This document shows, in pieces, positions 47,057 through 57,864 of a DNA stretch of 64,000 nt. Source of the DNA: Desulfuromonadaceae bacterium (GTDB taxonomy: Bacteria > Desulfobacterota > Desulfuromonadia > Geobacterales > Pseudopelobacteraceae); contig JAQUIG010000001.1 in NCBI GenBank assembly GCA_028683435.1, positions 72,393 to 136,392 on the forward strand. The letters run 5' to 3'. Positions within the stretch are counted from its first letter, which is position 1. The number at the start of each line of letters is the position of its first letter. Under the pieces are notes generated by a model. It was given only the letters and a program-made list of their open reading frames with translations, was not told the DNA's origin and searched no databases. The translations under genes were made by a program, and so were the position numbers.

Positions 47057-48862
47057 CTACCCCTTGAATAAGCGCTTACGACGGGTAGGATCAAGTTCTT
47101 TCTTGCGCAGACGGATGGAAAGCGGCGTCACTTCAACCAGTTCGTCATCCTCGATGAATTCCAGCGCCTGTTCAAGCGTCATTATTCGTGGCGGAGTCAG
47201 CTTGATGGCGTCATCGGTGCCGGAGGCTCGTACGTTGGTCAGCTTTTTCCCCTTGCAGGGGTTTATTTCGAGATCGTTGTCCTTGTTGTTCTGGCCGATG
47301 ATCATGCCGCCGTAGACCTCGACGCCGGCCCCGATGAAGAGGGTGCCGCGCGGCTGGAGGGCGTCCAGCGAGTAGGCGGTCGTTTCGCCATGGTCCATGG
47401 CCATCAGGGCGCCGTTTTTACGGCCGGGGATGTCACCCTTGTAGGGGGCATATTCATGAAATGTGTGGGTCATGACGGCTGTGCCGCGGGTATCGGTCAG
47501 GACCTCACCGCGCAGACCGATCAGACCGCGCGCCGGGATGATGAACTCGAGACGCACCATATCCCCCATCGGGGCCATGGCGACCATCTCGCCCTTGCGG
47601 GGCCCCATCTTCTCGATGATGGCACCCTGGAACTCGGAGGCAACGTCCACCACCAGATACTCCATCGGCTCCATCTTGACGCCGTCCTTGATCCGGACGA
47701 TGACTTCCGGTTTGGAAACGGCAAGCTCAAACCCTTCGCGGCGCATGGTTTCAATCAGGATCGAAAGGTGCAGTTCGCCACGCCCGGAAACCATGAAGGT
47801 ATCGGCACTGTCTGTGTCGTCCACCCGCAGCGAAACATTGGTACGCAGTTCCTTGGTAAGGCGCTCGCGGATGTTGCGCGAAGTGACCCATTTACCCTCA
47901 CGGCCGGCAAAAGGGGAGGTGTTGACCATAAAGTTCATCGACAGGGTTGGTTCGTCAATTGAGACGTAGGGGATTGCAATCGGAGTTTCGGCCGAGGCCA
48001 GCGTCTCACCGATGCTGACCTCCTCAAAACCGGCGACCGTGACGATATCGCCTGTGCCGGCCTCTTCAATTTCGACCTGTTTCAGCCCTTCGTAACCGAG
48101 CAGTTTGGTGATGCGCCCTTTTGTGATCGTTCCGTCCTTTTTGATCATGGCAACGGTCTCGCCGGCCTTGACCTTGCCGTTGAAGATGCGGCCGGTCGCC
48201 ATGCGGCCGATGTAGTCATTGTAATCGATGTTGGCGATCAACATCTGGAACGGTGCATTGACATCTCCCTTGGGGGGGCGGACGTTGGACTCAACCACCG
48301 CGAAGAGCGGTTCCATGTTGTTTGACTCGACATTGATATCCAGTTTGGCGTAGCCCATCTTGGCGCTGGTATATACAACCGGAAAGTCGAGCTGGTCGTC
48401 TGATGCGTTCAGTTCGCAGAACAGATCAAATACCATGTTGAGAACTTCTTCCGGGCGGGAGCCGGGACGGTCAATCTTGTTGATGACAACGATCGGCTTC
48501 AAGTTCAGGTCGAGGGATTTTTTAAGTACGAAGCGGGTCTGCGGCATGGGGCCGTCTAGGGCGTCCACCAGCAGCAGCACAGAGTCGACCATTTTAAGGA
48601 CGCGTTCCACCTCGCCGCCGAAGTCGGCGTGACCGGGGGTATCAACGATATTGATCTTGTAGGGGCCGTGGTGAATCGAGAGGCTCTTGGCCAGGATGGT
48701 GATGCCGCGTTCTTTTTCAAGGTCGTTTGAGTCCATGACCCGCTCGGTGATGGCTTCATTGGCGCGGTAAACTCCGGCATGTTTAAGCATGGCATCAACC
48801 AGGGTGGTTTTACCGTGGTCTACGTGGGCGATAATAGCGATGTTTCTGATTCGTTCCTGCAT
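47057..48862 (-). CDS. typA: Ribosome-associated GTPase TypA/BipA
   Basis: A 601-residue translational GTPase. G1 is [16 protein letters not shown]2 region RGITILAK, G3 DTPGHADF, G4 NKIDRPG. Beta-barrel, III and V-like domains follow, then the BipA-specific C-terminus with the [16 protein letters not shown] segment. It assists ribosome assembly and stress adaptation. A G/T-rich AGG site precedes the ATG. Confidence 0.96.
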   Translation of the reverse strand: MQERIRNIAIIAHVDHGKTTLVDAMLKHAGVYRANEAITERVMDSNDLEKERGITILAKSLSIHHGPYKINIVDTPGHADFGGEVERVLKMVDSVLLLVDALDGPMPQTRFVLKKSLDLNLKPIVVINKIDRPGSRPEEVLNMVFDLFCELNASDDQLDFPVVYTSAKMGYAKLDINVESNNMEPLFAVVESNVRPPKGDVNAPFQMLIANIDYNDYIGRMATGRIFNGKVKAGETVAMIKKDGTITKGRITKLLGYEGLKQVEIEEAGTGDIVTVAGFEEVSIGETLASAETPIAIPYVSIDEPTLSMNFMVNTSPFAGREGKWVTSRNIRERLTKELRTNVSLRVDDTDSADTFMVSGRGELHLSILIETMRREGFELAVSKPEVIVRIKDGVKMEPMEYLVVDVASEFQGAIIEKMGPRKGEMVAMAPMGDMVRLEFIIPARGLIGLRGEVLTDTRGTAVMTHTFHEYAPYKGDIPGRKNGALMAMDHGETTAYSLDALQPRGTLFIGAGVEVYGGMIIGQNNKDNDLEINPCKGKKLTNVRASGTDDAIKLTPPRIMTLEQALEFIEDDELVEVTPLSIRLRKKELDPTRRKRLFKG

Positions 48863-48884
48863 GGGTCAAGCTCCTCAATTCCGC

Positions 48885-48915
48885 AAAATAAAACGACGGG
48901 CAGTGATGCCCGTCG
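48885..48915 (-). terminator. Terminator of the proA/CoA-binding operon, in the typA leader
   Basis: On the minus strand CGACGGGC (48915-48908) pairs with GCCCGTCG (48901-48894), followed by TTTTATTTT. It is between the CoA-binding gene and typA. It may also attenuate read-through into typA. Confidence 0.65.
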
Positions 48916-49000
48916 AAGATTGCACACTATGTCAGGTTTTTGTTGATTTGACAACTGTTTATACGATAGTCAAGTAAAAAATCTTTTACACCCCGTTGAT

Positions 49001-49405
49001 TTAATGCTCGTGATATCCCAGGACAACCAGTACGCAGCTGCCGTCGGCGATGACGTTGACACCACGCTGTTGACAGAGAGCCACCGCGTCGGGGTGCTCC
49101 GCACCCGGCTGCATCCAGATATTCTTTATCCCCTTTTCGATCGCCAGCGGCACCAGCTTCGCGGTGACAGCCGGCGGGGTGATCATCGAGATGCTCAGGG
49201 CGTCCGGCGGCAGGTCGCTGATCGTAGCCGCGCACGGTACCCCTTCAATTTCCGCCTCGTTTGGGTTGACCGGTATGGCTCTTTTGCCGTTCTGCAGGTA
49301 ACAGCGCAATACCTTGTTGCCGTATTTTTCGCGGTTGGTGGAAGCGCCGACTACCCCGAAAGCGGGTGAGGCGAGGAATTGGCTGATCTGTTCTTGGATG
49401 GTCAT
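49001..49405 (-). CDS. CoA-binding domain protein
   Basis: A 134-residue single-domain Rossmann protein of the CoA_binding_2 (YccU-like) family. It has FGVVGASTNREKYGNKVLR, KRAIPVNPNEAEIEG and a late MQPGAEHPDAVALCQQRG. The domain binds CoA in larger acyl-CoA synthetases, but stand-alone members have no fixed reaction. AGGAG precedes the ATG at 49405. It follows proA by 22 bp and is probably cotranscribed with it. Confidence 0.88.
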   Translation of the reverse strand: MTIQEQISQFLASPAFGVVGASTNREKYGNKVLRCYLQNGKRAIPVNPNEAEIEGVPCAATISDLPPDALSISMITPPAVTAKLVPLAIEKGIKNIWMQPGAEHPDAVALCQQRGVNVIADGSCVLVVLGYHEH

Positions 49406-49427
49406 GCTAGGCTCCTTTTCAGTAAGT

Positions 49428-50684
49428 TTATTCCCTGACCTGGCCATCGCCATAGACGATGAACTTTGTCGTCGTAAGATCTTCCAGTCCCATCGGGCCG
49501 AAGGCGTGCAGTTTGGTGGTGGAGATGCCTATTTCGGCCCCGAGGCCGAGCTGGCCGCCGTCGGCGAAACGGGTCGAGGCGTTGACCATGACGCAGGATG
49601 AGTTGACCTCGCGGATGAAGCGCTGGGCGCGGCTGTAGTCACCCGTGATGATCGATTCGGTGTGCAGCGAGCAGTAGCGGTTGATATGGGCGATAGCGGC
49701 ATCGATGTCATCCACCACCCGGCAGGCCAGGATCAGCTCGAGATATTCGGCACCCCAGTCCTCTTCAGCCGCCGGTTTCGCCTGCGGTGCGTAGCGGCAA
49801 AACGTAGGGTCGCCGCGCAGCTCCACACCGAGTGCAGACAGGGTGGCGGCTATTCTGGGGATGAATTCAGCGGCCACATCCCGGTGGATCAGCAGTGTTT
49901 CCAGCGCGTTGCAGACACCGGGGCGCTGTGTCTTGCTGTTGACAATGATCTGTTCGGCTTTGCCGAAATCGGCCGACAGGTCGACAAAAACGTGGCAGAC
50001 CCCTTTGTAATGCTTGATGACCGGGATGCGCGAGTTTTCGACCACAAAGCGGATCAGGCTTTCGCCGCCGCGCGGGATGATCAGGTCGATCGATTCTTCC
50101 TGTTTGAGCATCTCCAGCACCGCTTCACGTTCGGTGAAAGGGATCAGTGACAGGGCGGCCTCCGGGATATTCATCTCCCGCAGCACATCCTGCAAAATCC
50201 CGGCGATAGCCAGATTTGACTTGATCGCCTCGGAGCCGCCCCGCAGGACCACGGCGTTACCGGCCTTGAGGCAGAGGGCGGCGGCATCGGCGGTCACATT
50301 TGGGCGCGACTCGTAGATGATCCCGATCGTGCCGAGCGGAATGCGCATCTTGCCAACCATCAGTTCGTTCGGGCGCTTCCACATCCTGGTCACTTCGCCG
50401 ATCGGATCAGGGAGGGCGGCGATCTCGCGCAGCGCGTCGGCAATCCCGCTGATACGACCTTCATCAAGCATCAGGCGATCAAGCATGGCGGTCGAGAGCC
50501 CCTTCTGCTCTCCGGCGGCAAGGTCTTTCCGGTTCTCTACAATCAGGAGCGGCGTTGCCTTCTCGAGGGCAACGGCCATTTTCAGCAGCATATCATTTTT
50601 GGCAGCCGTTGAAGTCCGTGCCATGACCAGCGATGCCTGACGGGCATCCTGCGCGATCTTTATGACCTTTTCTGTAATATTCAC
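49428..50684 (-). CDS. proA: Gamma-glutamyl phosphate reductase
   Basis: A 418-residue NADPH-dependent enzyme of proline synthesis, reducing gamma-glutamyl phosphate to the semialdehyde. It has IGIIYESRPNVTADAAALCLKAGNAVVLRGGSEA, PVIKHYKGVCHVF and the catalytic cysteine in PGVCNALETLL, and a late GLGAEIGISTTKLHAFGPMG. I chose the GTG at 50684: GGAG precedes it by 8 nt and the protein then begins VNITEKVIKI. Longer ATG starts run into non-homologous sequence. ProB is not adjacent. Confidence 0.95.
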   Translation of the reverse strand: MNITEKVIKIAQDARQASLVMARTSTAAKNDMLLKMAVALEKATPLLIVENRKDLAAGEQKGLSTAMLDRLMLDEGRISGIADALREIAALPDPIGEVTRMWKRPNELMVGKMRIPLGTIGIIYESRPNVTADAAALCLKAGNAVVLRGGSEAIKSNLAIAGILQDVLREMNIPEAALSLIPFTEREAVLEMLKQEESIDLIIPRGGESLIRFVVENSRIPVIKHYKGVCHVFVDLSADFGKAEQIIVNSKTQRPGVCNALETLLIHRDVAAEFIPRIAATLSALGVELRGDPTFCRYAPQAKPAAEEDWGAEYLELILACRVVDDIDAAIAHINRYCSLHTESIITGDYSRAQRFIREVNSSCVMVNASTRFADGGQLGLGAEIGISTTKLHAFGPMGLEDLTTTKFIVYGDGQVRE

Positions 50685-50846
50685 GATGTCAGCTCCAAGG
50701 ATCAAATAAATTGGTGTAAATATTACGCAAAAACAGAGCATCCAGCAAGACAATTGAACCATGTAAGAAAGCCGCCAAGAGAGCATTGGAGTAAAATAAC
50801 GCGTGCCGATTGACACTCCCGGCGCTCAATGCTACAAGAACCGACC

Positions 50847-52118
50847 ATGATGACGATCTTTACAACACTCCGGCCGATCCGCCCTGCCCGTAACATCCTC
50901 TGCGCTTCCCTGTTGCTGCTGGTCGGGTGTACCAGCTATATTCCCCGTGAAAATTCATACCTTCCTCTGGTCGGGCACCCTGGCGATGATACGATAAAAC
51001 TGGTAACGGTGCCGCTGCCGGTGATCGCTTCGAGCCCGAACGAGGGGGTTACGACCGGTGCCTTGGTTGCATTTCTGGCACATAACAGACAGGACGAGGT
51101 TACGACCCTGCTGGCTCCTCAGGTGACTTACAACAACACCTTCGGGGCAACCGTTTCATTGTATGGAGCGTACTACCCCTCTGCTGACCGGAACATTGAA
51201 TTCAATCTGTCACGTTCCGGCAGGGTAAACCATGATTACGAACTTCGGATCAGAGATACTTCACAGATGGATCGTAAGCTGGAGCTGAACGGGCTTATCT
51301 TCAAGCTGACAGACGGGTCTTCGCGCTTTTTCGGTTTCAACGCCAAGAGTCCGCAACAGATGGAAACAAATTATGCCAATGATGAACTCGGCTATAATAT
51401 TTCCGCCGGTTACCGGATTGGACGGCACTATCAGATAACCATCGGCGATCGTTACCGCGATGTCGAAATCCGCTCGGGAGCTTTTACCACCCTCCCTGAC
51501 ATCAAAGATAAATTTTCGTCAGCAACAGTGCCGGGTATTGACGGCTTTACCACCCATTCCCTGCGTGTTTCTCTGTCATACAGCACGCTTGACAACCGTG
51601 ACACACCAACCTACGGCGGCTATGCCAGGATTTCATTCGAGCCGACAATGAAGGATATCGGGGGGGAGGGCAATTACCGACATTACGAGGTTGAAGCCAA
51701 GGGATACATCCCGCTCAGCAACGCCAGGTATATCAGCGTATTTCGCCTGATGTACAATCAGACCCTCGGTAAAGATGTCCCGTTTCTGGAACAGAGTATT
51801 CTAGGGGGGGAGAATACCCTGCGGGGATACGGCCGCAGCCGTTTCATCGACAACAGTTTTCTGCTCTGCAACCTCGAAGAGCGCATTCGGCTTTTCCGCT
51901 GGGAGGTGTTCGGTGTGACGGCAGACTGGGAAGTGGCACCCTTTATTGATCTTGGAGCGGTGATGGAGGCGTTGAACAAGGCTGACGGTTCGAATTTTGA
52001 ATTTAACCCCGGCATCGGATTCCGGGCTATCGTCCGCCCTAATATTATCGGCAGAGTTGATCTGGGGGTCGGCAAGGATGGGCCGGCGGTGTTTGTCGGA
52101 CTTGGGTATCCGTTCTGA
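50847..52118 (+). CDS. Outer-membrane beta-barrel of the BamA/Omp85 type with a lipoprotein signal
   Basis: A 423-residue protein. It begins with an unusual signal containing the lipobox LLLLVGC (near residue 29), so the mature N-terminus would be lipidated. The rest is rich in alternating beta strands and has the Omp85 L6-type motif ENTLRGYGRSRF (TLRGY). It ends in a terminal aromatic (GLGYPF) as outer-membrane barrels do. No POTRA domains are obvious, so it resembles the barrel-only surface antigen (D15-like) proteins. The start is uncertain: ATGs at 50829, 50847 and 50850 all lack a strong Shine-Dalgarno. It is convergent with the two-component genes. Confidence 0.78.
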   Translation: MMTIFTTLRPIRPARNILCASLLLLVGCTSYIPRENSYLPLVGHPGDDTIKLVTVPLPVIASSPNEGVTTGALVAFLAHNRQDEVTTLLAPQVTYNNTFGATVSLYGAYYPSADRNIEFNLSRSGRVNHDYELRIRDTSQMDRKLELNGLIFKLTDGSSRFFGFNAKSPQQMETNYANDELGYNISAGYRIGRHYQITIGDRYRDVEIRSGAFTTLPDIKDKFSSATVPGIDGFTTHSLRVSLSYSTLDNRDTPTYGGYARISFEPTMKDIGGEGNYRHYEVEAKGYIPLSNARYISVFRLMYNQTLGKDVPFLEQSILGGENTLRGYGRSRFIDNSFLLCNLEERIRLFRWEVFGVTADWEVAPFIDLGAVMEALNKADGSNFEFNPGIGFRAIVRPNIIGRVDLGVGKDGPAVFVGLGYPF

Positions 52119-52121
52119 TCT

Positions 52122-53507
52122 CTATCTTGCCCGCTTATCCGGGCGCTCTATCTCAAACTTGTCGAGCCGGTACTGCAGGGTCTTGTAGCTCATTCCGAGG
52201 AGCGGCGCAGCCTTGCCGATCACCCATTCCGCCCGTTTCATCGCCTTGACGATCAGTCCTTTTTCGAGCGCCTCAAAATCGATCCCCTCCGCCGGGAGGT
52301 CGAAATTAATGCCCCCCGCCAGTGACCCGCAGGAGGTTATCTCTGTCGGGAGGTCGTCCGGTTCGATATAGTTGCTTTCGGCCATCAGGATCGAACGTTC
52401 AATCACCGACTCCAGCTGGCGGACATTGCCGGGCCAGCTGTAGTTCATCAGCAGCTTCAGCGCTTTTTTCGAGATGCCGTTCATCGTGATTCCGGCAGCC
52501 CTGCTGTATTTGTCCAGGAAGAATTCTGCCAGAGTCTTGATATCGCTCCCCCGCTCGCGCAGGGGAGGGAGGTTGACACGGATGACGTTCAGCCGGTAGA
52601 ACAGATCCTCACGGAAGGAGCCCTTCTTTATCTCCTGCTCGAGCTCTTTATTTGTAGCCGAAACCAGCCGTACGTCAAGTCCGATATTGACCTTGCCCCC
52701 TACCCGGCGGATCTCCTTTTCCTGAATGGCCCGGAGCAGCTTGGCCTGCATGGCTACGTTCATCTCTCCTATCTCATCCAGAAACACCGTGCCGCCGTCG
52801 GCCGCTTCGAAGATGCCGATTTCGCGGGAATCGGCACCGGTAAAACTCCCCTTTTCGTGGCCGAACAGCTCGCTTTCGATCAGTGTCTCCGGAATTGCGG
52901 CGCAGTTGATCGCGATAAAGGGTTTGCTCTGGCGCGGGCTCCCTTCGTGGATCGCCCGGGCAATCAGCTCTTTGCCGGTTCCCGATTCGCCAACGATCAG
53001 GACGGTTGAGTTTGAAGGGGCAATCTTGGCCACGATGCGGAAAACTTCTTTCATTTTAGGATGCTCGCCCTGCATGTTGGGTATCGTTGCGATCGACTCA
53101 ACCCGCTTCTGTAATACACGGTTTTCGCGCATCAGGCCGATCCGCTCGAAAGCCCGTAGCAGGGTCAGTATCAGGTTGTCACGCTCCAGCGGCTTTTCCA
53201 GATAATCAAATGCTCCCCTGCGCATCGCCTCCACCGCAGAATCGACGGAACCGTGGGCTGTCATCATGATGATGCACTGCTGCGGGTCGTCGGCATGGAC
53301 CTTTTCAAGCAGGTCAAGCCCGCTCTGTCCCTGCATCTTGAGGTCGGTAATGATCAGGTCGAATTCTCGTTTTTCCAGCTGCGCCAGCGCTTCGCGTACG
53401 CCGGGTACATCGACGATATCGTAACCATCTTTTTTCAGGATCAGGTTGAGAATATCCCGCTGTCCCTTTTCATCATCAACTATCAGTATGCTGCCCTTGT
53501 TTTTCAT
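52122..53507 (-). CDS. Sigma-54-dependent response regulator (NtrC family)
   Basis: A 461-residue regulator. The receiver domain has Asp11/Asp12, phosphoacceptor Asp55 (FDLIITDLKM) and a Lys in YLEKPLE. The AAA+ sigma-54 activator domain has GESGTGKELIARAIH, KGSFTGAD (the GSFTGA form of the sigma-54 contact loop), FLDEIGEM, and VWPGNVRQLE-type NYSWPGNVRQLE. The C-terminal Fis-type HTH binds enhancers (GKAAPLLGMSYKTLQYRLDKF). It is paired with the upstream kinase, 6 bp away. Confidence 0.95.
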   Translation of the reverse strand: MKNKGSILIVDDEKGQRDILNLILKKDGYDIVDVPGVREALAQLEKREFDLIITDLKMQGQSGLDLLEKVHADDPQQCIIMMTAHGSVDSAVEAMRRGAFDYLEKPLERDNLILTLLRAFERIGLMRENRVLQKRVESIATIPNMQGEHPKMKEVFRIVAKIAPSNSTVLIVGESGTGKELIARAIHEGSPRQSKPFIAINCAAIPETLIESELFGHEKGSFTGADSREIGIFEAADGGTVFLDEIGEMNVAMQAKLLRAIQEKEIRRVGGKVNIGLDVRLVSATNKELEQEIKKGSFREDLFYRLNVIRVNLPPLRERGSDIKTLAEFFLDKYSRAAGITMNGISKKALKLLMNYSWPGNVRQLESVIERSILMAESNYIEPDDLPTEITSCGSLAGGINFDLPAEGIDFEALEKGLIVKAMKRAEWVIGKAAPLLGMSYKTLQYRLDKFEIERPDKRAR

Positions 53508-53513
53508 GGTCCC

Positions 53514-54926
53514 TCAGGTTTCGATCGGCTGCAGCGGCAGCGAAACGGTAAAGGTCGTTCCGCTGCCGACCGTGCTTTCAATCTCTATCGAACCGCCGTG
53601 CTCCTTGATTATCCGTTCGGTAATAGCCAGTCCCAGGCCGATGCCGACATCCTTGGTTGTAAAGTACGGCTGGAATATTTTGCCGAGGTCGTCGGGAGAG
53701 ATGCCGCTCCCCTGATCGCTGAAGGTCAGCCTAACCTCTCCACCATCAAGCAATGCTCCGAGAGTGATCGTGCCGCCGTCCGGCATCGCCTGTGAGGCGT
53801 TCGTGATAAAGTTAAGGATGGCGTTACGGAACAGCTCCCCGTCAATCCAGAGTGGCGGCAGATCAGGGGGGATCTGCAGATCGACAACTATATGCAGTTC
53901 CCTTAATCGGTCCTGCAGCAGCGGCAGCACCTTGGCCAGCAGCTCCCGATACGCGATCTCTGCCCGGCGCAATTTGAGAGGTCGGCCATAATTCATGAAG
54001 TTCACCACCATATAATTTGCCCGGCGTACCTCTTCCTTGATTTTTCCTGCGAGCTCCTCAAGCTCGGAGCGCTTGTCGCCGCTGCAGGGGAGGATCTCTG
54101 TTTTGAGGTGGTCAATCGCCAGGCTGATATAATTAAGCGGATTCCTGATTTCATGTGCGATGCCCGATGCAAGCTGTCCGACCCGTGAGAGGTGTTCGGC
54201 CTCATAGAGGCGTTTTTCGAGTGTTTCACGCTCCCTCAGCTTTTCAACCATGTTGTTGAAGCCGACAGCCATCTCTCCGATCTCGTCACTGCTCTCTACC
54301 GGAATAGTCACAGACAGGTCACCGGCGGAAATCCTCTTGAAGTAGCCCACCAGGTTTTCAATCGGGGTTGTATAGCGGCGGGCGAGAAAAACCGTCAGGG
54401 CGATGCCTATCGCAAAAACCATGCCTGTTGCAAACAGGCGTTGGATGAAATTTGCCCGCTGTATGTCGCGAATATTGTCCAGGAGCATATTGATCTGGAC
54501 ATAGCCTAACTGCTCGTCGCCGACAATGACCGGCACCACCACCTCATACGGTTTCTGGGAGAGCATTGCCCCGCCAACCGGCCGCCGGACCGCATGGATC
54601 CCCCTCTCCAGCTTTTTGAGTTCGCGCTTCTTGCCGATCTTTTCAGGATCGGAAGAGTCGATAATCTCACCCTCGGAGTTGATGATGTTGATTTCGCTGA
54701 TGCCCTTTTCGCGGGCCTTTTTTAAATAATCAGTGAGCCGGGAGGTCTCGGTATCGGAGGTGAGATCCTCTATACTCATTTGGATCGCCTTGGATATCTC
54801 ATGAGAGCTATCCTGAATCTCGTTCACGAGGGCGGTCTGGGCGTACTGGTTGAGGATGAAGAGGGTCAGCAGCACCAGAACCAGCAGCGAGAGCATGATG
54901 ATGATCAGCTTGGCGTTGAGCTTCAT
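53514..54926 (-). CDS. Sensor histidine kinase
   Basis: A 470-residue membrane kinase. TM1 covers ~1-25 and a periplasmic sensor region ~26-160, with PAS-like/double-Cache-like sequence (INIINSEGEIIDSSDPEK). TM2 is ~164-182, followed by a HAMP linker. The HisKA H-box is QLASGIAHEIRNPLNY with phosphoacceptor His258. The HATPase domain has NFITNASQAMPDGG (N), FSDQGSGI (G1) and GIGLGLAITERIIKEHGG (G2). It is the cognate partner of the sigma-54 regulator that follows. The signal it senses cannot be read. Confidence 0.93.
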   Translation of the reverse strand: MKLNAKLIIIMLSLLVLVLLTLFILNQYAQTALVNEIQDSSHEISKAIQMSIEDLTSDTETSRLTDYLKKAREKGISEINIINSEGEIIDSSDPEKIGKKRELKKLERGIHAVRRPVGGAMLSQKPYEVVVPVIVGDEQLGYVQINMLLDNIRDIQRANFIQRLFATGMVFAIGIALTVFLARRYTTPIENLVGYFKRISAGDLSVTIPVESSDEIGEMAVGFNNMVEKLRERETLEKRLYEAEHLSRVGQLASGIAHEIRNPLNYISLAIDHLKTEILPCSGDKRSELEELAGKIKEEVRRANYMVVNFMNYGRPLKLRRAEIAYRELLAKVLPLLQDRLRELHIVVDLQIPPDLPPLWIDGELFRNAILNFITNASQAMPDGGTITLGALLDGGEVRLTFSDQGSGISPDDLGKIFQPYFTTKDVGIGLGLAITERIIKEHGGSIEIESTVGSGTTFTVSLPLQPIET

Positions 54927-54935
54927 GGGAATCTG

Positions 54936-56282
54936 CTATTCCACCATTTCGCCGATCAGATCATAATCTGACGAGTCGGTGATCTTGATCGTGACAATAT
55001 CGCCGATATCGGCGGTTCCGGAGGTGATAAGGACCTGACCGTCGACGTCGGGCGCCTGGCGAGCTGAGCGTCCCTTGAGGAGCAGGTCGGTCTCTTCGCT
55101 GTACCCCTCGACAATCACCTGTTCGGTCGTCCCGATCAGGGTGCGGTTATGACGGAAGGAAAGTCGCGCCTGGGCACGCATCAGTTTACGGTAGCGTTCC
55201 CGTTTGACACGCTCCGAAACCTGATCCGGCATCTGGGCCGCGGGTGTCCCCTCTTCCCGTGAGTAGCAGAATACCCCGAGACGGTCGAAGCGGGTCTGCT
55301 CGACAAAGGCTGTCAGGATGGCAAAATCTTCCATGGTTTCCCCTGGAAAACCGACGATCAGCGAGGTACGCAGGGCGATGCCGGGGATTTCACGCCGCAG
55401 TTTGACGATCAGGCCGCGAATCTGCTGTTCCGAACTCCTCCGCTTCATCGCTTTCAGCACCGGATCAGAGATGTGCTGGATCGGAATGTCCAGATACTTG
55501 CAGACCTTCGGTTCATCGCGTATCAGTGCAATCAGGCCGTCGGTGATCCCGTCCGGATAGGCGTAGAGCAGCCGTATCCAGCGCAGCTCTTCAATTGCGG
55601 CCAGCCGCCGGACAAGCTCTTCCAGAGTGCTGCCGTCATCCATGTCGCTGCCGTAACGGGTGATGTCCTGGGAGATGACGTTGATCTCCTTGACCCCCCG
55701 GGCGACCAGCCGCTCCGCCTCTGCCACCAGTGCGTCGATCGGACGCGAACGGTAGGAGCCGCGCAGTGTGGGGATGATACAGTACGAACAGCAGTTGGAA
55801 CATCCCTCACCGATTTTGAGATACGAGTACCAGGCGGGAGATGAGTTCAGGCGTGGCAACGTTTCGTCATAGATAAAATCGGGATCGCCGATATAGCGGA
55901 GCTGCCCTTCTGTGCCGCTCTTTTCGGCGAGGATCTCGGCGATGCGGGGATAGTCACCGGTGCCGATGAAGATATCGACCTCAGGCAGTTCCGCTGCCAG
56001 CTCCTCCTGATAGCGCTGCGGCAGGCAGCCGGATACGATCAGGGTATGGCAGCGCCCGTCGTGCTTCCGTTCGGCCAGGTCGAGAATCGCGTCGATACTT
56101 TCCTGCTTCGCTTCCTTGATGAAGGAGCAGGTGTTGACGATGATGACATCGGCATCTTTTTCGTCGGTGGTGATCTCGTAATCCTGCTTCGAGAGTACCC
56201 CCAGCATGACTTCGGCATCCACCAGATTTTTCGGGCAGCCGAGACTGACCATGCTGACTTTCTGTTTTGCGATTTCGCTCAA
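54936..56282 (-). CDS. rimO: Ribosomal protein S12 methylthiotransferase
   Basis: A 448-residue radical SAM enzyme that methylthiolates Asp in ribosomal protein S12. The N-terminal MTTase domain cysteines appear in [21 protein letters not shown] and SGCLPQRY. The radical SAM loop is [14 protein letters not shown] (CxxxCxxC), and a C-terminal TRAM domain follows. I use the TTG at 56282, which has an AGGG site 5 nt upstream and gives [15 protein letters not shown]; an ATG 51 bp further upstream overlaps yajQ deeply. S12-specific residues make RimO more likely than MiaB. Confidence 0.93.
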   Translation of the reverse strand: MSEIAKQKVSMVSLGCPKNLVDAEVMLGVLSKQDYEITTDEKDADVIIVNTCSFIKEAKQESIDAILDLAERKHDGRCHTLIVSGCLPQRYQEELAAELPEVDIFIGTGDYPRIAEILAEKSGTEGQLRYIGDPDFIYDETLPRLNSSPAWYSYLKIGEGCSNCCSYCIIPTLRGSYRSRPIDALVAEAERLVARGVKEINVISQDITRYGSDMDDGSTLEELVRRLAAIEELRWIRLLYAYPDGITDGLIALIRDEPKVCKYLDIPIQHISDPVLKAMKRRSSEQQIRGLIVKLRREIPGIALRTSLIVGFPGETMEDFAILTAFVEQTRFDRLGVFCYSREEGTPAAQMPDQVSERVKRERYRKLMRAQARLSFRHNRTLIGTTEQVIVEGYSEETDLLLKGRSARQAPDVDGQVLITSGTADIGDIVTIKITDSSDYDLIGEMVE

Positions 56283-56295
56283 AATATCCCTCGTT

Positions 56296-56781
56296 TTACT
56301 CTCTGAAATTGGTAAACTGCATCTCCACATCAAGCTCTTTCCCCTTAAGCGCGGCTATAGCTTCCTGCAGATCGTCACGGTTCTTGCCGGTCACCCGTAC
56401 CTGCTCATCCTGTATCTGTGCCTGGACCTTGAGTTTTAATTCCTTGATGACGGCAATGATCTCTTTGCCCTTCTCCTTGGAAATCCCCTGCTGGACGGTG
56501 ATGATCTGGCGCACCATCCCCCCCGATGCCTGTTCAACCTTGCCGTATTGCAGCGCCTTGATCGAAATGCCGCGCTTTAAAAATTTGGACTGAAGAACGT
56601 CGATGACCGCCTTCAGTTTGTAATCATCATCAGCCAGCACCTTGACGGAATCCTTTTCAGGAGTGATCGAGCTCTTTGACCCCTTGAAATCATAGCGCTG
56701 ACTGATCTCTTTGGCTGCCTGAGTGACGGCGTTATCAACCTCCTGCATGTCTACTTTCGATACGATGTCAAATGATGGCAT
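56296..56781 (-). CDS. yajQ: YajQ family nucleotide-binding protein
   Basis: A 161-residue DUF520 protein. It opens with [19 protein letters not shown], has YDFKGS and the repeated RNP-like modules. Some members bind cyclic-di-GMP and act as effectors, but this is not universal. It precedes rimO by 13 bp. Confidence 0.9.
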   Translation of the reverse strand: MPSFDIVSKVDMQEVDNAVTQAAKEISQRYDFKGSKSSITPEKDSVKVLADDDYKLKAVIDVLQSKFLKRGISIKALQYGKVEQASGGMVRQIITVQQGISKEKGKEIIAVIKELKLKVQAQIQDEQVRVTGKNRDDLQEAIAALKGKELDVEMQFTNFRE

Positions 56782-56800
56782 AAAGTAACCTCCGGATTGA

Positions 56801-57511
56801 TTACGGTTTTATTACCTCGACCCCTGCCGGGATCTTGAAGTTGAAGTTTCTGTCGGCTATCCCCCTGTTAACCCGAACCCGGCTGTAGTCAATCCGGGTC
56901 CGGTTGCCGCCGGCGTCATGAACTGTCGAGGAGACGACCGGGAAGAGGTTCTTGACCTCTCCGGATCCCTGCAGCTGTTTAACCGCTTCGGCGGATACCG
57001 TCAGTTCGAGCCTGGTCAGAACCGGACTTGCTTTCTTCGGCGTCAATTCAAGCTTATAGTTGCCGTTTTTGTCCTGCGCTTCAGCCGCAAAGGTGACCTC
57101 AAAGTCACGTGAGACGTGCCCGAGACCGGTCAGATACGACAGGGCGATGGAGTTCCCTCCGGCGAACATCCCGGCGACACTGTTCACCATCACCTGCTTG
57201 TTTTCCGCTGTATAGAACCAGACCTGCCTGCCGTTGGAGATGATCTGCTGTTTCGGTCGGAAGTAATTGAAACGGAACATGGCGGTTGCCGATGCCGGGC
57301 GCTTCAGCAAAACTTCGCCGCTCCCTTTCTGCTCACGATTGACGGCCGATATGGTGGTTTTCTGGGAAAAATCGGCCTGTACATCCTGCAGCCCGGCATA
57401 TCCTTTCTCAAGGGCGGCGACAACGTCCTTGAGAGAAGCCGGTGCCGGTGCAGCCGACAGCGGGAGAGCGAAAAGCAACAATAGTACGCATGTGGTAAAT
57501 ATTCTAATCAT
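56801..57511 (-). CDS. lolA: Outer-membrane lipoprotein carrier protein
   Basis: A 236-residue periplasmic chaperone that ferries lipoproteins from LolCDE to LolB. It has a signal peptide ([20 protein letters not shown]). The LolA pattern is [51 protein letters not shown]. The ATG has AAAGGGA upstream. It is first in the lolA-yajQ-rimO run. Confidence 0.92.
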   Translation of the reverse strand: MIRIFTTCVLLLLFALPLSAAPAPASLKDVVAALEKGYAGLQDVQADFSQKTTISAVNREQKGSGEVLLKRPASATAMFRFNYFRPKQQIISNGRQVWFYTAENKQVMVNSVAGMFAGGNSIALSYLTGLGHVSRDFEVTFAAEAQDKNGNYKLELTPKKASPVLTRLELTVSAEAVKQLQGSGEVKNLFPVVSSTVHDAGGNRTRIDYSRVRVNRGIADRNFNFKIPAGVEVIKP

Positions 57512-57864
57512 TAATAATTCCCTTTCTTTGAATCTGGTCTGCCGCTACGGATAATACCGACGCTGCAGTAATTTATGATTCTGCCATATATGTGCTCCCT
57601 CCGCAACCGTTTCAATATAACCGCTCAGGGGGCTGACGGAAACGCGATTCAGACAGACGGTAGCGGTTGGTGATCAATTTCCCGGTGAGATTGACAGATG
57701 ATCGAGCGTTTCGGTTTTGATGCGGATGCTTTTGAAGGAGTCGGTCTGTCTGAATTGATGTGCTGCTGGGCAGCCGCTTTGCAGGGTCGTTCTTCCGCTG
57801 CGTACGGCGTCTCGTCATGAGAATGATGGCGGAGTTCAGCTGTGGGGGTAAACGCCGCCAGTCT
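57512..57864. other. Intergenic region between lolA and the Hpt gene
   Basis: 353 bp without a convincing gene. A 99-codon minus-strand open frame (57612-57911) overlaps the Hpt gene and is arginine- and proline-rich without homologous features. The region must hold the lolA promoter, but I see no strong -35/-10 pair and no clear terminator for the genes upstream. Confidence 0.5.
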
